From the NCBI RefSeq assembly GCF_000689375.1, contig NZ_CBQZ010000001.1:1-64000 (forward strand): 64,000 nucleotides of DNA, given 5' to 3'. This stretch comes from Cardinium endosymbiont cBtQ1 of Bemisia tabaci (GTDB taxonomy: Bacteria > Bacteroidota > Bacteroidia > Cytophagales > Amoebophilaceae). The notes beneath the pieces were generated by a model, which saw only the letters and a list, made by a program, of their open reading frames with translations, searched no databases and was not told where the DNA came from. A program made the translations under genes and the position numbers. The first letter of the stretch is position 1; each line of letters begins with the position of its first letter. Positions 46,751-55,999 of this stretch are shown here, piece by piece.

Positions 46751-48208
46751 TTGGTCATGGTATTCGATATTGCATTGTGTATGATAATATTTTTTTTATT
46801 ATCTGTTGCCTTGGTCTCTTTTTACGCTATTAGAAAAAGGATTAGTTCTTTTCGACCCTATGCTGTAGGGAATAGGGCATTTTCTACAGCTAGCTTGACT
46901 GCTACTGTATTGGCTACTTATTATGGAGGGGGGACGATGATGAGTTATATTACACAATTTTCTGATGGGATTTTCTGGGTAAGTTGGAGGATTTTTGGTG
47001 TGATGGCTGCTTGTTTTACGCTCAGTTGGCTGGGTATGGGTATGGCTAAGTTTATCTACCATATTTCCATGCCAGAGACAATGGGTCGCGCCTATGGAAG
47101 GTATCCAAGAATCATTACCGCTCTATTGAACATTTGTTATTCTACTGTTGTGGTTGCTATCCAAATTCATGTTATGGCCCAGGCTATAAGTATCTGTATC
47201 ACATCAGTTAGCCCACTATCTATTACCATTCTGACTACCTTGATGCTTGTTATATATGCTATATTTGGTGGTATTCGTGCAATTGTTCTGACCGATGTAT
47301 GGCAATGTATTACTTTTTTTATTCTTATTTGCCTCTTAGCATGGTTTATCTTTAAACAAACAGACCAATCATTTGGTCAAATCATTGCCTTTACAGCTGC
47401 TCAAAAAAAATTTGGGTTAAGCTATTTATTGCTTCATGATAGAAAACTAGTAGCTACACTGCGCTATCTATCTACTTTTTTCTATTGTATAGAACCAGCT
47501 TTTGTACATAATATTTATATGGCTTCTAGTCCCCAGCAAGCGAAAAAGACGTTCTTATATGCTGGTATTTTAGGTGCTATTATTATGGTATGTTGCTCAC
47601 TGATTGGCTTATTTATTTTTGTATGGGTACCATCCAATCTATCAGGAATAGAAATTTGGGATTATATAGTGGCACATACCTCACCTTTATTAAAAGGAAT
47701 TATTTGTACTTGTGTATTAGCCATGACTATGTCTACAGCTGATTCTAGGCTACATATTTGTGCAGTGATGATCAGCTACGATATAGTACCCAACATATTG
47801 CCCGTGTGTCTTAGAAAGAAACTTTCCTTTGCCTATCATTATAAAATAGCCCATATGGCTATATTGGTTTTGGCTACGTTAGCCGTACCATTGGCTCTTA
47901 GTAGTAGTTATTTTATTGCAGATCAGTTTGCTCGTTTCTATGGCCGTTTGTATGTGCCTATAGTCGTTGCTCCATTTATTTTAGCTGTTTTAGGCTTTTG
48001 TACTACCCAGCGCACTGTTTTAATCGGTATGGTTGCAGGCGCATTATCTGTTTTTGCTTGGCGGAAATGGATTTATCCTATATTGGGAACCACTGATAGT
48101 GTTGTCCCTTGCATGGTCGTCAATGGTTTAGTAATACTGGGTGTACACTATTTATGGCCAGGTCAAAAGCGTATAAAAGAGCCAAACCATGGCCTATTAA
48201 AACAATAA
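46751..48208 (+). CDS. Sodium:solute symporter family protein
   Basis: A 485-residue integral membrane protein of the SSS family with about 12-13 hydrophobic helices. Recognisable parts are Y-Y-G-G-G-T-M-M near 58-65 (end of TM2), A-I-F-G-G-I-R-A-I-V-L-T-D-V-W-Q near 173-188, the family's conserved block, and A-M-T-M-S-T-A-D-S-R-L near 325-335, which includes the sodium-site serine/threonine region. The transported solute cannot be told. No kinase domain is attached. It follows the ankyrin lipoprotein gene directly; a frameshifted paralogue in the same context is at 56000-57467. Confidence 0.9.
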   Translation: MVMVFDIALCMIIFFLLSVALVSFYAIRKRISSFRPYAVGNRAFSTASLTATVLATYYGGGTMMSYITQFSDGIFWVSWRIFGVMAACFTLSWLGMGMAKFIYHISMPETMGRAYGRYPRIITALLNICYSTVVVAIQIHVMAQAISICITSVSPLSITILTTLMLVIYAIFGGIRAIVLTDVWQCITFFILICLLAWFIFKQTDQSFGQIIAFTAAQKKFGLSYLLLHDRKLVATLRYLSTFFYCIEPAFVHNIYMASSPQQAKKTFLYAGILGAIIMVCCSLIGLFIFVWVPSNLSGIEIWDYIVAHTSPLLKGIICTCVLAMTMSTADSRLHICAVMISYDIVPNILPVCLRKKLSFAYHYKIAHMAILVLATLAVPLALSSSYFIADQFARFYGRLYVPIVVAPFILAVLGFCTTQRTVLIGMVAGALSVFAWRKWIYPILGTTDSVVPCMVVNGLVILGVHYLWPGQKRIKEPNHGLLKQ

Positions 48209-48287
48209 ATAAACTTAAGCATCAAAAGACCTTTATAACACAGTTTTTATCAGGTAAAAAGAAACGTCTAAATCGATTTGAATAGGT

Positions 48288-49031
48288 CTATGTGCTTTTT
48301 TGGTAAAAAAAGATAGTGGCTCTTTCTGAAGCTAGCCGAATGGTTTTTTGGGTATCAATAAGGTCCCTACTACCATTGTTATCGTAATACCACTTTTTTC
48401 CTGATTGTACAAATGGAATAAAATGTTCTTTTGGAACATTACTATGCTTTGGTATAGGTACCAAAAATCCTATTAAAGCATAGGTATGCTTTTCCGAGTT
48501 ACCGGCGTTGGATCTAAGCGTTATAGATTCTGTTCCAGCCAATCTATGCTTATCACAGCCATTATGCTGCTGATTGTTGTTAAATACAATCACTAATCTA
48601 CTGGTTGATTCATGCAATGGGGCGCTACTAGCTGTTTTTCCCCTATCTAGTAGATGGGCTTCTATAAAGCTACTGAAATCATTTTGTGCATATGAACCAG
48701 TAGGTGAGGACATAGATAAAATGGTTGGTTTTTTTGAATTTTGAAATTGGACTGATAAAAGATCAGACCAACTGATATCCTTTAAAATAACTTTTACATT
48801 ATCATTTATTTCATCCGAAAGATCTCGGAATAATCTATAGCCATTAGGTATAAGTTGCCCAGGTCCTTTTATATTATTTTGCGCTCTGTTGAATAGTTTT
48901 CTCTTTTCTATAGGAGCAATAGGTCCAGGTTCATATCTAGGTGCATCTCTTTTACAACCTATACTGATTGCTATTGGTAATACACTAAGCCTTAGCTGTA
49001 TTTGGCGCAACAAAACAAATTTCCATTCCAT
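48288..49031 (-). CDS. Lipoprotein with possible ubiquitin-specific-protease-like C-terminus
   Basis: 247 residues. The N-terminus has a hydrophobic segment and S-I-G-C at 23-26, a lipobox-like site. The C-terminal third (184-244) resembles the end of C19 ubiquitin-specific proteases: Y-A-L-I-G-F-L-V, then a histidine in K-E-H-F-I-P-F (H203), W-Y-Y-D-N-N (214-219) and A-T-I-F-F-Y near the end, in the order of Y-x-L, G-H-Y-x-x-Y, W-Y-x-x-D/N and L-F-Y. The Cys box (G-N-T-C-Y-M-N) expected near the N-terminus is not seen, so it may be a fragment, a pseudoenzyme or unrelated. USP-like proteins are known from Amoebophilus and Cardinium. Confidence 0.55.
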   Translation of the reverse strand: MEWKFVLLRQIQLRLSVLPIAISIGCKRDAPRYEPGPIAPIEKRKLFNRAQNNIKGPGQLIPNGYRLFRDLSDEINDNVKVILKDISWSDLLSVQFQNSKKPTILSMSSPTGSYAQNDFSSFIEAHLLDRGKTASSAPLHESTSRLVIVFNNNQQHNGCDKHRLAGTESITLRSNAGNSEKHTYALIGFLVPIPKHSNVPKEHFIPFVQSGKKWYYDNNGSRDLIDTQKTIRLASERATIFFYQKST

Positions 49032-49079
49032 ACAATAGGGTTTACTTGTAGAGGTTAAAGCGCACGATATGTTTTTTTA

Positions 49080-49739
49080 TTACCATTTTCTTGCCTGTTG
49101 CCAGAGTTTACAATAATGCCATCCAGCTATAAAGAGTTGCATGATTAAGAACCAGTGATAGCCTTGAAGATACAAAATAGGAATGGCAATGGCAGCAGTG
49201 ACCAAGCCGATGATAATACTGGCTAGATAGCCCTTATGGCCAAAAAATTTTTCTAATATATAGCGCAACAACCAGCCACCATCCAGTGGCGCGATGGGTA
49301 TTAAATTCAGCAGCAACCATCTACTATTTATATACGTAGTTATAAAGAGCAAATATTTCAACAGATAGCTATTAAAAATATTAAATTTAAGCAAAAGATA
49401 GGCCGTCAGTGTCAATAATCCTTGAAAAAAGGGACCTGAAAGGGTAATTAAAAATTTTTGTTTACTTGTTAAATCTGCAGCATTGAAGTGAGTGGTGCCA
49501 CCAAAGGCTTGTAATACAATGTTGGGTGCTGCATGAAAAAAACGAGCCATTAACGCATGGCCATATTCATGTACCAATATGCTTAAGGTAAAAACACTAG
49601 ACCATAGCAGAATTTCTATATATTCGCTACCTATACTACTGATTACCAACAATAAGAATATCCAATAACTTAGGTCAATAGCTACTGAAATTTTTAAAAA
49701 TTTAAAACGCAAAGCTGTACTATATTTTAGGTGATTCAC
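49080..49739 (-). CDS. Site-2-protease-like (M50) membrane metalloprotease
   Basis: A 219-residue membrane protein with four to six hydrophobic helices. H-E-Y-G-H at 57-61 is the zinc motif and A-P-L-D-G-G-W near 150 corresponds to the N-P-D-G motif that carries the third ligand. This is the compact M50 core without PDZ or CBS domains. Such proteases cut substrates within the membrane; the substrate here is unknown. It stands 48 bases upstream of the lipoprotein gene on the same strand. Confidence 0.9.
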   Translation of the reverse strand: MNHLKYSTALRFKFLKISVAIDLSYWIFLLLVISSIGSEYIEILLWSSVFTLSILVHEYGHALMARFFHAAPNIVLQAFGGTTHFNAADLTSKQKFLITLSGPFFQGLLTLTAYLLLKFNIFNSYLLKYLLFITTYINSRWLLLNLIPIAPLDGGWLLRYILEKFFGHKGYLASIIIGLVTAAIAIPILYLQGYHWFLIMQLFIAGWHYCKLWQQARKW

Positions 49740-49877
49740 CTATAAATTAAATAGAAAATAGTATGATAGAATCCGATTTACTTTAGGCAACCCATTTCCA
49801 AACGATAGGCCGCCCTTAGCATTAGGCTTTTTGCTTTCTTAAGGTGTTCATTCGTTGTTTTTTTAATAAATTCTATT

Positions 49878-50621
49878 TTACACTTTACGAGAGATATACT
49901 TTTCTCTTCTTATAGATTGTAAGCTAAAACCTATATTTTGCAACTGTTCAATACTTTCATCAATCATATATGGATTACCGCATAGGTATACCAAATCGGT
50001 CATTGGATTTAAATCAAGGCTTTCAAAGGCGGATTGTACATAGCCTACATATTGATAAGGAGCTGTTTCTCTATCTGCTCTACTCAAATAGCCACGAAAG
50101 TGAAAGTTTGAGTATTTTTGGGCAAAAGCAATAAAATCTTCTACATAAAGTAGGTCATGCGCATAACGTACACCTAGTAGCAAGGTTACCTTCAGCTTTT
50201 TATCTTCTTCTAGCCGTTCAGCAAGTATAGGGAGCATAGAACGATAAGGTGCTACACCAGTTCCAGTAGCTACCAATAGGTAGTGGGTTGGTTTTTCTGC
50301 TGGTTGAAGGATAAGCCTACCTTTAGGTCCAACACAGTCTAATAGATCTCCGCTTTTTAGATTAAAGAGGATGTTGGTCGCAAAGCCGTTCTGAACAGGG
50401 GCTATTGCGATGTCCAATCGGTTGGTTTGCGAAGGGCTATTGGCTAAGCTATAACTACGTGGTACTATTTTCCCAGACAGGTGTGGCAATAAAAAAGTAA
50501 TAAATTGGCCTGGTATAAATGGGAAAGGTAGTTTATCCAAACGTCTAAAAGATAACTCTGCTACACTAGGTGTAAGCATTGTCGAGGCTATAAACTCAAC
50601 TTTAAATTGACTTTGTTCCAT
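49878..50621 (-). CDS. Ferredoxin-NADP(+) reductase-like flavoprotein
   Basis: A 247-residue protein with the FNR fold: the FAD-binding motif R-S-Y-S-L-A-N-S near 56-63, G-x-x-A-T-x-I-L near 78-85, the NAD(P) motif V-A-T-G-T-G-V-A-P near 115-123, and L-C-G-N-P-Y-M near 219-225. It has no iron-sulphur domain, like bacterial Fpr enzymes of about 250 residues. It would move electrons between NAD(P)H and a ferredoxin or flavodoxin, perhaps for Fe-S assembly together with sufB nearby. The partner is not in the window. Confidence 0.88.
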   Translation of the reverse strand: MEQSQFKVEFIASTMLTPSVAELSFRRLDKLPFPFIPGQFITFLLPHLSGKIVPRSYSLANSPSQTNRLDIAIAPVQNGFATNILFNLKSGDLLDCVGPKGRLILQPAEKPTHYLLVATGTGVAPYRSMLPILAERLEEDKKLKVTLLLGVRYAHDLLYVEDFIAFAQKYSNFHFRGYLSRADRETAPYQYVGYVQSAFESLDLNPMTDLVYLCGNPYMIDESIEQLQNIGFSLQSIRREKYISRKV

Positions 50622-50958
50622 TTTTTCTATATAATACCCGTTAGACTTTTGCTATTTTCTTTGGGCAATGCTTCAGTCTTTACTTTCAAATCTAAAAAAA
50701 ATTAACCATCTGTCGAAACTTTTTATGACAAACCAAGTCACAATACTAAAAATTAGGCTATGGACCGGTTGTTGAGTTTTTGTACATATTCATTCAGATA
50801 TAGCTATAAAGACGAATGATAAACCTTTAGCCTCCTGAGCAAGAGATGGTTTGGTATTAAAGCCACAAGACTGCTGCAATAGATTTTTAAAATTTAGGTG
50901 TGTGATTCATAGAGATTGTTACACCTATGCTGTCCGATTAAATTTAAACCACTAGAGA
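50622..50958. other. Intergenic region, nothing recognised
   Basis: About 340 bp between the reductase gene and sufB, both on the minus strand. It contains the reductase promoter region; no clear promoter motif or hairpin is evident. Confidence 0.35.
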
Positions 50959-52401
50959 TTATCCCACACTACCCTCCAGTGTAAGTGCCAATAGTTTTCG
51001 TGCTTCTACCGCAAACTCCATAGGCAACTGATTGAGTACTTCTTTGCAATAACCATTGACAATAAGTGCAATAGCAGTTTCATGATCGATACCACGTTGA
51101 TTGCAATAAAAAAGTTGATCCTCACTAATTTTAGATGTAGTGGCTTCATGTGCCACTTGGCCGGTTGGATGGCTTACTACTATATAAGGGAAAGTATGGG
51201 CACCGCAGCTATTACCAATTAACAAAGAATCGCACTGAGAAAAATTAGTAGCCTGGGCTGCTCCAGGGGTGATCTTGACCAAACCTCTATAGCTATTATT
51301 GGATTGACCAGCGGCAATACCTTTGGCTACAATCCGACTCTTAGTATGTTTACCCAAGTGGATCATTTTCGTACCTGTATCTGCTTGCTGTCTGTTTTTG
51401 GTTACTGCTATAGAATAAAATTCACCTATCGAATGGTCTCCCATTAAAATGCAACTCGGATACTTCCAAGTAATGGCTGAACCAGTTTCTACTTGTGTCC
51501 ATGAAATTTTAGCATAGGCGCCAGCACAAAGGCCTCGCTTGGTTACAAAATTATAGACACCGCCTACCCCATCTTTATTGCCTGGATACCAATTTTGTAC
51601 GGTAGAATATTTTACATGCGCAGCCCTTGCAGCATAAATCTCTACTACAGCGGCATGTAATTGATGTTCATCCCGCATAGGTGCTGTACACCCCTCTAAA
51701 TAGCTAACATAGGCATCTTCTTCTACGATAATCAAGGTGCGTTCAAATTGACCGGTATTGGTAGCATTGATGCGAAAATAGGTAGAAAGTTCCATAGGGC
51801 AATGGACCCCCTTTGGAATGTAGCAAAAGGAACCATCACTAAAGACAGCGGTATTAAGAGCAGCAAAATAATTATCGGTCATAGGGACCACTTTACCCAA
51901 ATATTTTTCAACCAAATCAGGGTATTGCTGAACAGCTTCACTAAAAGAACAAAAAATAATGCCTAGCTTGTTTAATGTATCTTTAAAAGTTGTGGCCACA
52001 GAAACACTATCTAACACCACATCCATCGCTACACCCGTTAGTCTTTTTTGCTCCTCTAACGAAATCCCCAACCGCTTAAAAGTAGCCAAAAGTTCTGGAT
52101 CAGCCTCTTCTAAACTGTTTAACTGTACTTTTTGTTTAGGTGCTGCGTAGTAAATAATATTTTGGTAATCTATAGGTGGATAGACAATTTTTGCCCAGGT
52201 AGGCTCTTTTAATTTAGACCAATGATAAAAAGCTTCTAACCGGCGTTTGAGCAACCAAGATGGCTCTTTTTTTTTCTCAGCGATAAGTCGAATAGTAGCT
52301 TCCGTTAAGCCTTTAGGAATTGTATCTACAGGAATATTGCTTTCAAATCCATATGGATACTCAGATGCATGAATAAGATCTTGTATATCTTCTTTTGCCA
52401 T
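50959..52401 (-). CDS. sufB: Fe-S cluster assembly scaffold SufB
   Basis: SufB with SufC and SufD builds Fe-S clusters. The 480-residue protein matches family length and carries R-G[22 protein letters not shown], [29 protein letters not shown], and S-Q-C-D-S-L-L-I with the conserved Cys near 407. The C-terminus has E-A-T-T-S-K-I-S and Q-R-G-I-D. sufC, sufD and sufS are not adjacent on either side, although they usually follow sufB; they may be elsewhere. Confidence 0.94.
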   Translation of the reverse strand: MAKEDIQDLIHASEYPYGFESNIPVDTIPKGLTEATIRLIAEKKKEPSWLLKRRLEAFYHWSKLKEPTWAKIVYPPIDYQNIIYYAAPKQKVQLNSLEEADPELLATFKRLGISLEEQKRLTGVAMDVVLDSVSVATTFKDTLNKLGIIFCSFSEAVQQYPDLVEKYLGKVVPMTDNYFAALNTAVFSDGSFCYIPKGVHCPMELSTYFRINATNTGQFERTLIIVEEDAYVSYLEGCTAPMRDEHQLHAAVVEIYAARAAHVKYSTVQNWYPGNKDGVGGVYNFVTKRGLCAGAYAKISWTQVETGSAITWKYPSCILMGDHSIGEFYSIAVTKNRQQADTGTKMIHLGKHTKSRIVAKGIAAGQSNNSYRGLVKITPGAAQATNFSQCDSLLIGNSCGAHTFPYIVVSHPTGQVAHEATTSKISEDQLFYCNQRGIDHETAIALIVNGYCKEVLNQLPMEFAVEARKLLALTLEGSVG

Positions 52402-52514
52402 AATTGTTCTAGATAGATGCTATGCATCTGTTTAGCTTTCTAGCTCTGCTGCCTACAAGTAGGAAAAAATAGTTCTTGTAAAAAGCCGCAAACTGAAAAG
52501 GTTACTGAGCACTT

Positions 52515-53252
52515 TTAATTTGTTTCTATTTGCTCCGTATGTTTTAGAGCCTGTTGAGCAGCCATTTGTTCCGCACATTTTTTAGTTCTACCTGTCCCCT
52601 CTCCCATAACTTTTTCACCTATAAGCACCTGCGCGGTAAATTCTTTATAGTGTTCACATTGTTTCTCTTCAAGAATTTTGAAAACTACTTGAAGGTGATA
52701 TTTGTGTGCCCATTGAATGATCTTACTTTTAAAATTGGTATCATGTTCTATCAGATCTTTTAGACTTATATAATTGACTATCAAATAATCAATAACAAAT
52801 TTTTTGCAGCGTTCATAGCCATGATCCAAATAAACAGCACCAATAAAAGCCTCTAAGGCATTGCCATACATAAATTTATGGCCACTTGGTTTTATCAGAT
52901 TGGTATCATAATGCAATAGCTTATCTAAATGCATTTTACGTGCCAACCCATTTAAAGTATCTCTATTGACCAACCTTGACCGTATGTCTGTTAAAAAACC
53001 TTCTTCTTTTAATGGATATTTTTTGAAAAGATAGTCTGCAACAATAGCAGATAATACAGCATCACCAAGAAATTCAAGTCGTTCATTTGAGGTATGTCCT
53101 TCTTCTATAGAACTATGCTGAAGGGCTACCTTGTATAAAGCTAGATTTATAGGAACCATTCCGGTAACTGCTCTTATAAAGGAAACCAACTGCTGGGTAG
53201 CAGGATTTTGCTTTATAAAAATATGCTGGAATAAATTTAGGAATCTTCCCAT
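52515..53252 (-). CDS. rnc: Ribonuclease III
   Basis: RNase III processes rRNA precursors and cuts double-stranded RNA. The 245-residue protein has the catalytic signature N-E-R-L-E-F-L-G-D-A-V-L near 56-67, a later D-x-x-E-A-x-x-G-A-V-Y-L-D region near 132-143, and a C-terminal double-stranded-RNA-binding domain (about 172-240, ending in K-K-C-A-E-Q-M-A-A-Q-Q-A-L). Its start overlaps the end of fabF by 16 bases, so rnc-fabF-acpP form one operon, the order usual in Bacteroidetes. Confidence 0.95.
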   Translation of the reverse strand: MGRFLNLFQHIFIKQNPATQQLVSFIRAVTGMVPINLALYKVALQHSSIEEGHTSNERLEFLGDAVLSAIVADYLFKKYPLKEEGFLTDIRSRLVNRDTLNGLARKMHLDKLLHYDTNLIKPSGHKFMYGNALEAFIGAVYLDHGYERCKKFVIDYLIVNYISLKDLIEHDTNFKSKIIQWAHKYHLQVVFKILEEKQCEHYKEFTAQVLIGEKVMGEGTGRTKKCAEQMAAQQALKHTEQIETN

Positions 53253-54487
53253 TTTTTGAAGATTATAGAAACGTTATGTCCACCAAAACCAAAGGCATTG
53301 TTTTGTGCAAATAAAATGGTCCTTTTTACTGCGTTATGTAAGGTTAGATTGATGCGTGGATCAATGGCTTCATCTAATATTTTATGATTAATCGTTGGGG
53401 GAACGACTTGATGTAACAAGGCTAAAACAGTAGCAATAGACTCTATCGCTCCCGCTGCACCCAATAAGTGGCCGGTCATGGACTTAGTCGAACTAATGTT
53501 AAGCTTATAAGCATGCGCACCAAATACATGTTGAATAGCCTTTACCTCATTCACATCGCCCAGTGGGGTGCTGGTACCATGGGCATTAATGTAATCTATG
53601 CCATCTGGTGTAATTTGGGCACTGGTCAAAGCACGCTGCAATGCCAAAATGACGCCTCCTGTATCTGGTGCGGTAATGTGATGGGCATCTGCAGACATCC
53701 CTACACCTACTAATTCGGCGTAAATTTTAGCATTTCTTTTTTTGGCATGGGTATAAGATTCAAGAATTAAAGCACCTGCTCCTTCTCCCATCACAAAACC
53801 ATCTCTGGTTTGATCAAAAGGACGCGAAGCAGTTAAGTAGTCTTCGTTGCGTTGAGAGAGTGCTTGTAATGCATTAAACCCAGCGATGCCTATTTGAATA
53901 ATAGGCGCTTCTGAACCACCTGCTACCACTACATCTGCATCTTTTAGTTTAATCAACTGAAAAGCAGCTATTATAGCATTTACTGCAGAAGCACATGCTG
54001 CAACTGTAGCAAAGTTAGGCCCCTTAAAACCATATTTAATAGATAAATGACCAGAGGGAATATCTGGTATAATTTTAGGAATAAAAAAAGGATTGATTCT
54101 AGGGTCCATACCACCAGCGGCAAAGCCTAAAACGGTTCCTTCTGTAGTACCTAAACCACCTATACCAGAACCCCACACAACCCCTACACGCTCTTTATCT
54201 ACCAAAGGAGTAATTAATCCAGCATCTTGTATGGCTTCATCTCCAGCTACCATAGCATACTGGGCAAATGGATCCATTCGTTTTACATCTTTTGCATCAA
54301 GATGATTATATGGATCATATTCTTTTAAAGTACAGGCAAATTTGGTTTTATGTTTGGTTGTATCAAAGCTGGTGATGAGCGCTGCGCCACTTTGACCAGA
54401 AACCAGGCCATCCCAATATGCCTTAATATTATTGCCAATTGGGGTAAGGGCACCCAATCCTGTAACCACTACTCTTGTGGAGCACAT
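53237..54487 (-). CDS. fabF: Beta-ketoacyl-ACP synthase II
   Basis: The condensing enzyme of fatty-acid elongation. The catalytic triad is visible: C165 in V-A-A-C-A-S-A, the first His in I-N-A-H-G-T-S-T-P-L-G-D near 302-313 and the second in S-M-T-G-H-L-L-G-A-A-G-A near 338-349. The glycine-rich end is N-A-F-G-F-G-G-H-N. At 416 residues it is standard length. acpP ends 11 bases upstream and rnc overlaps downstream. With fabV in the window, elongation steps are retained. Confidence 0.96.
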   Translation of the reverse strand: MCSTRVVVTGLGALTPIGNNIKAYWDGLVSGQSGAALITSFDTTKHKTKFACTLKEYDPYNHLDAKDVKRMDPFAQYAMVAGDEAIQDAGLITPLVDKERVGVVWGSGIGGLGTTEGTVLGFAAGGMDPRINPFFIPKIIPDIPSGHLSIKYGFKGPNFATVAACASAVNAIIAAFQLIKLKDADVVVAGGSEAPIIQIGIAGFNALQALSQRNEDYLTASRPFDQTRDGFVMGEGAGALILESYTHAKKRNAKIYAELVGVGMSADAHHITAPDTGGVILALQRALTSAQITPDGIDYINAHGTSTPLGDVNEVKAIQHVFGAHAYKLNISSTKSMTGHLLGAAGAIESIATVLALLHQVVPPTINHKILDEAIDPRINLTLHNAVKRTILFAQNNAFGFGGHNVSIIFKKWEDS

Positions 54488-54498
54488 ACGAAAATAAA

Positions 54499-54753
54499 CT
54501 AAGCCTTACGTTTGGATAAGATTTTTTCTAAATAATCTACAACACTACCAACTGTTTGCAGGTGAGTTGCTTCATCATCTTTAATCTGTACATCAAACAC
54601 TTTTTCAAGTTCCATAATCAAGTCTACTTGATCTAAGGAATCGGCACCGAGGTCATTTACAAAATGAGCAGTAGGCAACGCTTCTTGCGCTGAAATATTT
54701 AGTTTATCCACAAGAATGGCTACTACTTTATCCGTAATATCTTTTTTATTCAT
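54499..54753 (-). CDS. acpP: Acyl carrier protein
   Basis: An 84-residue acidic protein that carries growing acyl chains on 4'-phosphopantetheine. The attachment serine is S39 in L-G-A-D-S-L-D-Q-V-D, with the usual acidic helix (D-L-I-M-E-L-E) after it. The first gene of the acpP-fabF-rnc operon, 11 bases before fabF. Confidence 0.97.
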   Translation of the reverse strand: MNKKDITDKVVAILVDKLNISAQEALPTAHFVNDLGADSLDQVDLIMELEKVFDVQIKDDEATHLQTVGSVVDYLEKILSKRKA

Positions 54754-54855
54754 TTAATTAAATATTTTGTAATTTGGCGAAAATGAATTTGATTAGTAAA
54801 ATTACTATACCACTAGTACTTACCTAAGGTAATAGATAAAAAGATTAAACAACCA

Positions 54856-55212
54856 TTATAAGTGAGTAGGCAATTTTTCTATCCGGTCTGTTTGCCAACT
54901 AGTAAATTTTTCATTGGCTTGTTCTTGGGTGATGGCGCCTTTCATAACACCTACCTGAAGATGCTTTTTAAGCATAACACCCTGCTTCGACAAAAGTGTT
55001 TTTACCGTATCGGTAGGCTGCGCACCTTGAAAAAGCCACTTTAATGCACTAGCTTCATTAAGTTTAATAGTTGCAGGAGCTGTATTGGGATTATAGTTCC
55101 CAATTTTTTCTATAAAACGACCATCCCGTGGCGACCTTGCATCTGCTACAACGATATCATATTCTGCTAAATGTCTTCTACCACATCTAGCCAACCTTAT
55201 TTTTACAGCCAT
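54856..55212 (-). CDS. rpsP: 30S ribosomal protein S16
   Basis: The N-terminus [32 protein letters not shown] and Y-N-P are diagnostic for S16. 118 residues include a C-terminal extension beyond the roughly 80-residue core. One residue differs from the usual pattern (C at position 10 where G or K-x is common). It is not followed by rimM or trmD here, unlike in many bacteria. Confidence 0.95.
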   Translation of the reverse strand: MAVKIRLARCGRRHLAEYDIVVADARSPRDGRFIEKIGNYNPNTAPATIKLNEASALKWLFQGAQPTDTVKTLLSKQGVMLKKHLQVGVMKGAITQEQANEKFTSWQTDRIEKLPTHL

Positions 55213-55297
55213 ACTATTGCCTTTCTAGCGAATTTCGTTCGCAAATGGTTAATAAATTACTTTCTTCTTGTTAAGAAAACTTGTATATAACGACGGA

Positions 55298-55552
55298 TTA
55301 CATATTATCCACCGAAACAATAGAACGCAAGCCCTTGTTTTTTTTAAAGACCACTACACCATTGGTTAAGGCAAATAGGGTATGATCTCTGCCTAACCCA
55401 ACATTTTTACCAGGATAATAACGGGTACCTCTTTGACGAACAAGGATGTGGCCAGCGATTACGTTTTCTCCACCATACTTTTTTATGCCGAGCCGCTTAC
55501 TTTCTGAATCTCTTCCGTTACGGGAGCTACCTGCCCCCTTCTTATGTGCCAT
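55298..55552 (-). CDS. rpmA: 50S ribosomal protein L27
   Basis: An 84-residue protein starting [16 protein letters not shown], the highly conserved L27 N-terminus that reaches into the peptidyl-transferase centre, with [17 protein letters not shown]. It lies 9 bases downstream of rplU in the usual pair. Confidence 0.97.
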   Translation of the reverse strand: MAHKKGAGSSRNGRDSESKRLGIKKYGGENVIAGHILVRQRGTRYYPGKNVGLGRDHTLFALTNGVVVFKKNKGLRSIVSVDNM

Positions 55553-55561
55553 GGGATCGTA

Positions 55562-55876
55562 TTACTTTATAATGTCTTCAATAACAATTTTGGTATGCTC
55601 TTGACGATGGCCGCGCTTAACTTTATATCCATTTCGTCTTTTTTTCTTAAAAACGATAATTTTATCTCCTTTCGTATGTTCCAATACTTTTGCCTTAACG
55701 GTTACCCTATTTAGTATAGGGGCACCAACTGCTACTGTGCCTTCCTCGTCATCTAAAAGTAGTACTTTATCAAAAGTAAGCAAATTACCTACTTCACTTT
55801 GCAATTTAGGCGTATAAAGCCACTGCTCTTTGGAAACTTTAAACTGGGCTCCTGCTATTTCTACAATTGCATACAT
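55562..55876 (-). CDS. rplU: 50S ribosomal protein L21
   Basis: A 104-residue protein starting M-Y-A-I-V-E-I-A-G-A-Q-F-K-V and containing K-K-K-R-R-N-G-Y-K-V-K-R-G-H-R-Q, the RNA-binding signature of L21. It is the first gene of the rplU-rpmA pair and has a promoter-like sequence at 55937-55967. Confidence 0.97.
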   Translation of the reverse strand: MYAIVEIAGAQFKVSKEQWLYTPKLQSEVGNLLTFDKVLLLDDEEGTVAVGAPILNRVTVKAKVLEHTKGDKIIVFKKKRRNGYKVKRGHRQEHTKIVIEDIIK

Positions 55877-55936
55877 ATATTTCTATAAGCTAAAAGAATA
55901 CTATTTTTTCTATTATTAGAAATAATAGACCTCAAC

Positions 55937-55967
55937 AAAGTTAAGCTTTATTCTATAAAATAAAAAA
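55937..55967 (-). promoter_or_regulatory. Probable rplU-rpmA promoter
   Basis: On the minus strand TAACTTTG (55937-55944) matches TAnnTTTG, and 19 bases upstream lies TTTT (55964-55967), one base from TTTG. It is about 60 bases before the rplU start. A short inverted repeat, CTATTATT with AATAATAG (55910-55929), lies in the leader between promoter and gene. Confidence 0.5.
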
Positions 55968-55999
55968 TGGCCAACCGATATTATTTTTATGCTTGTTTT

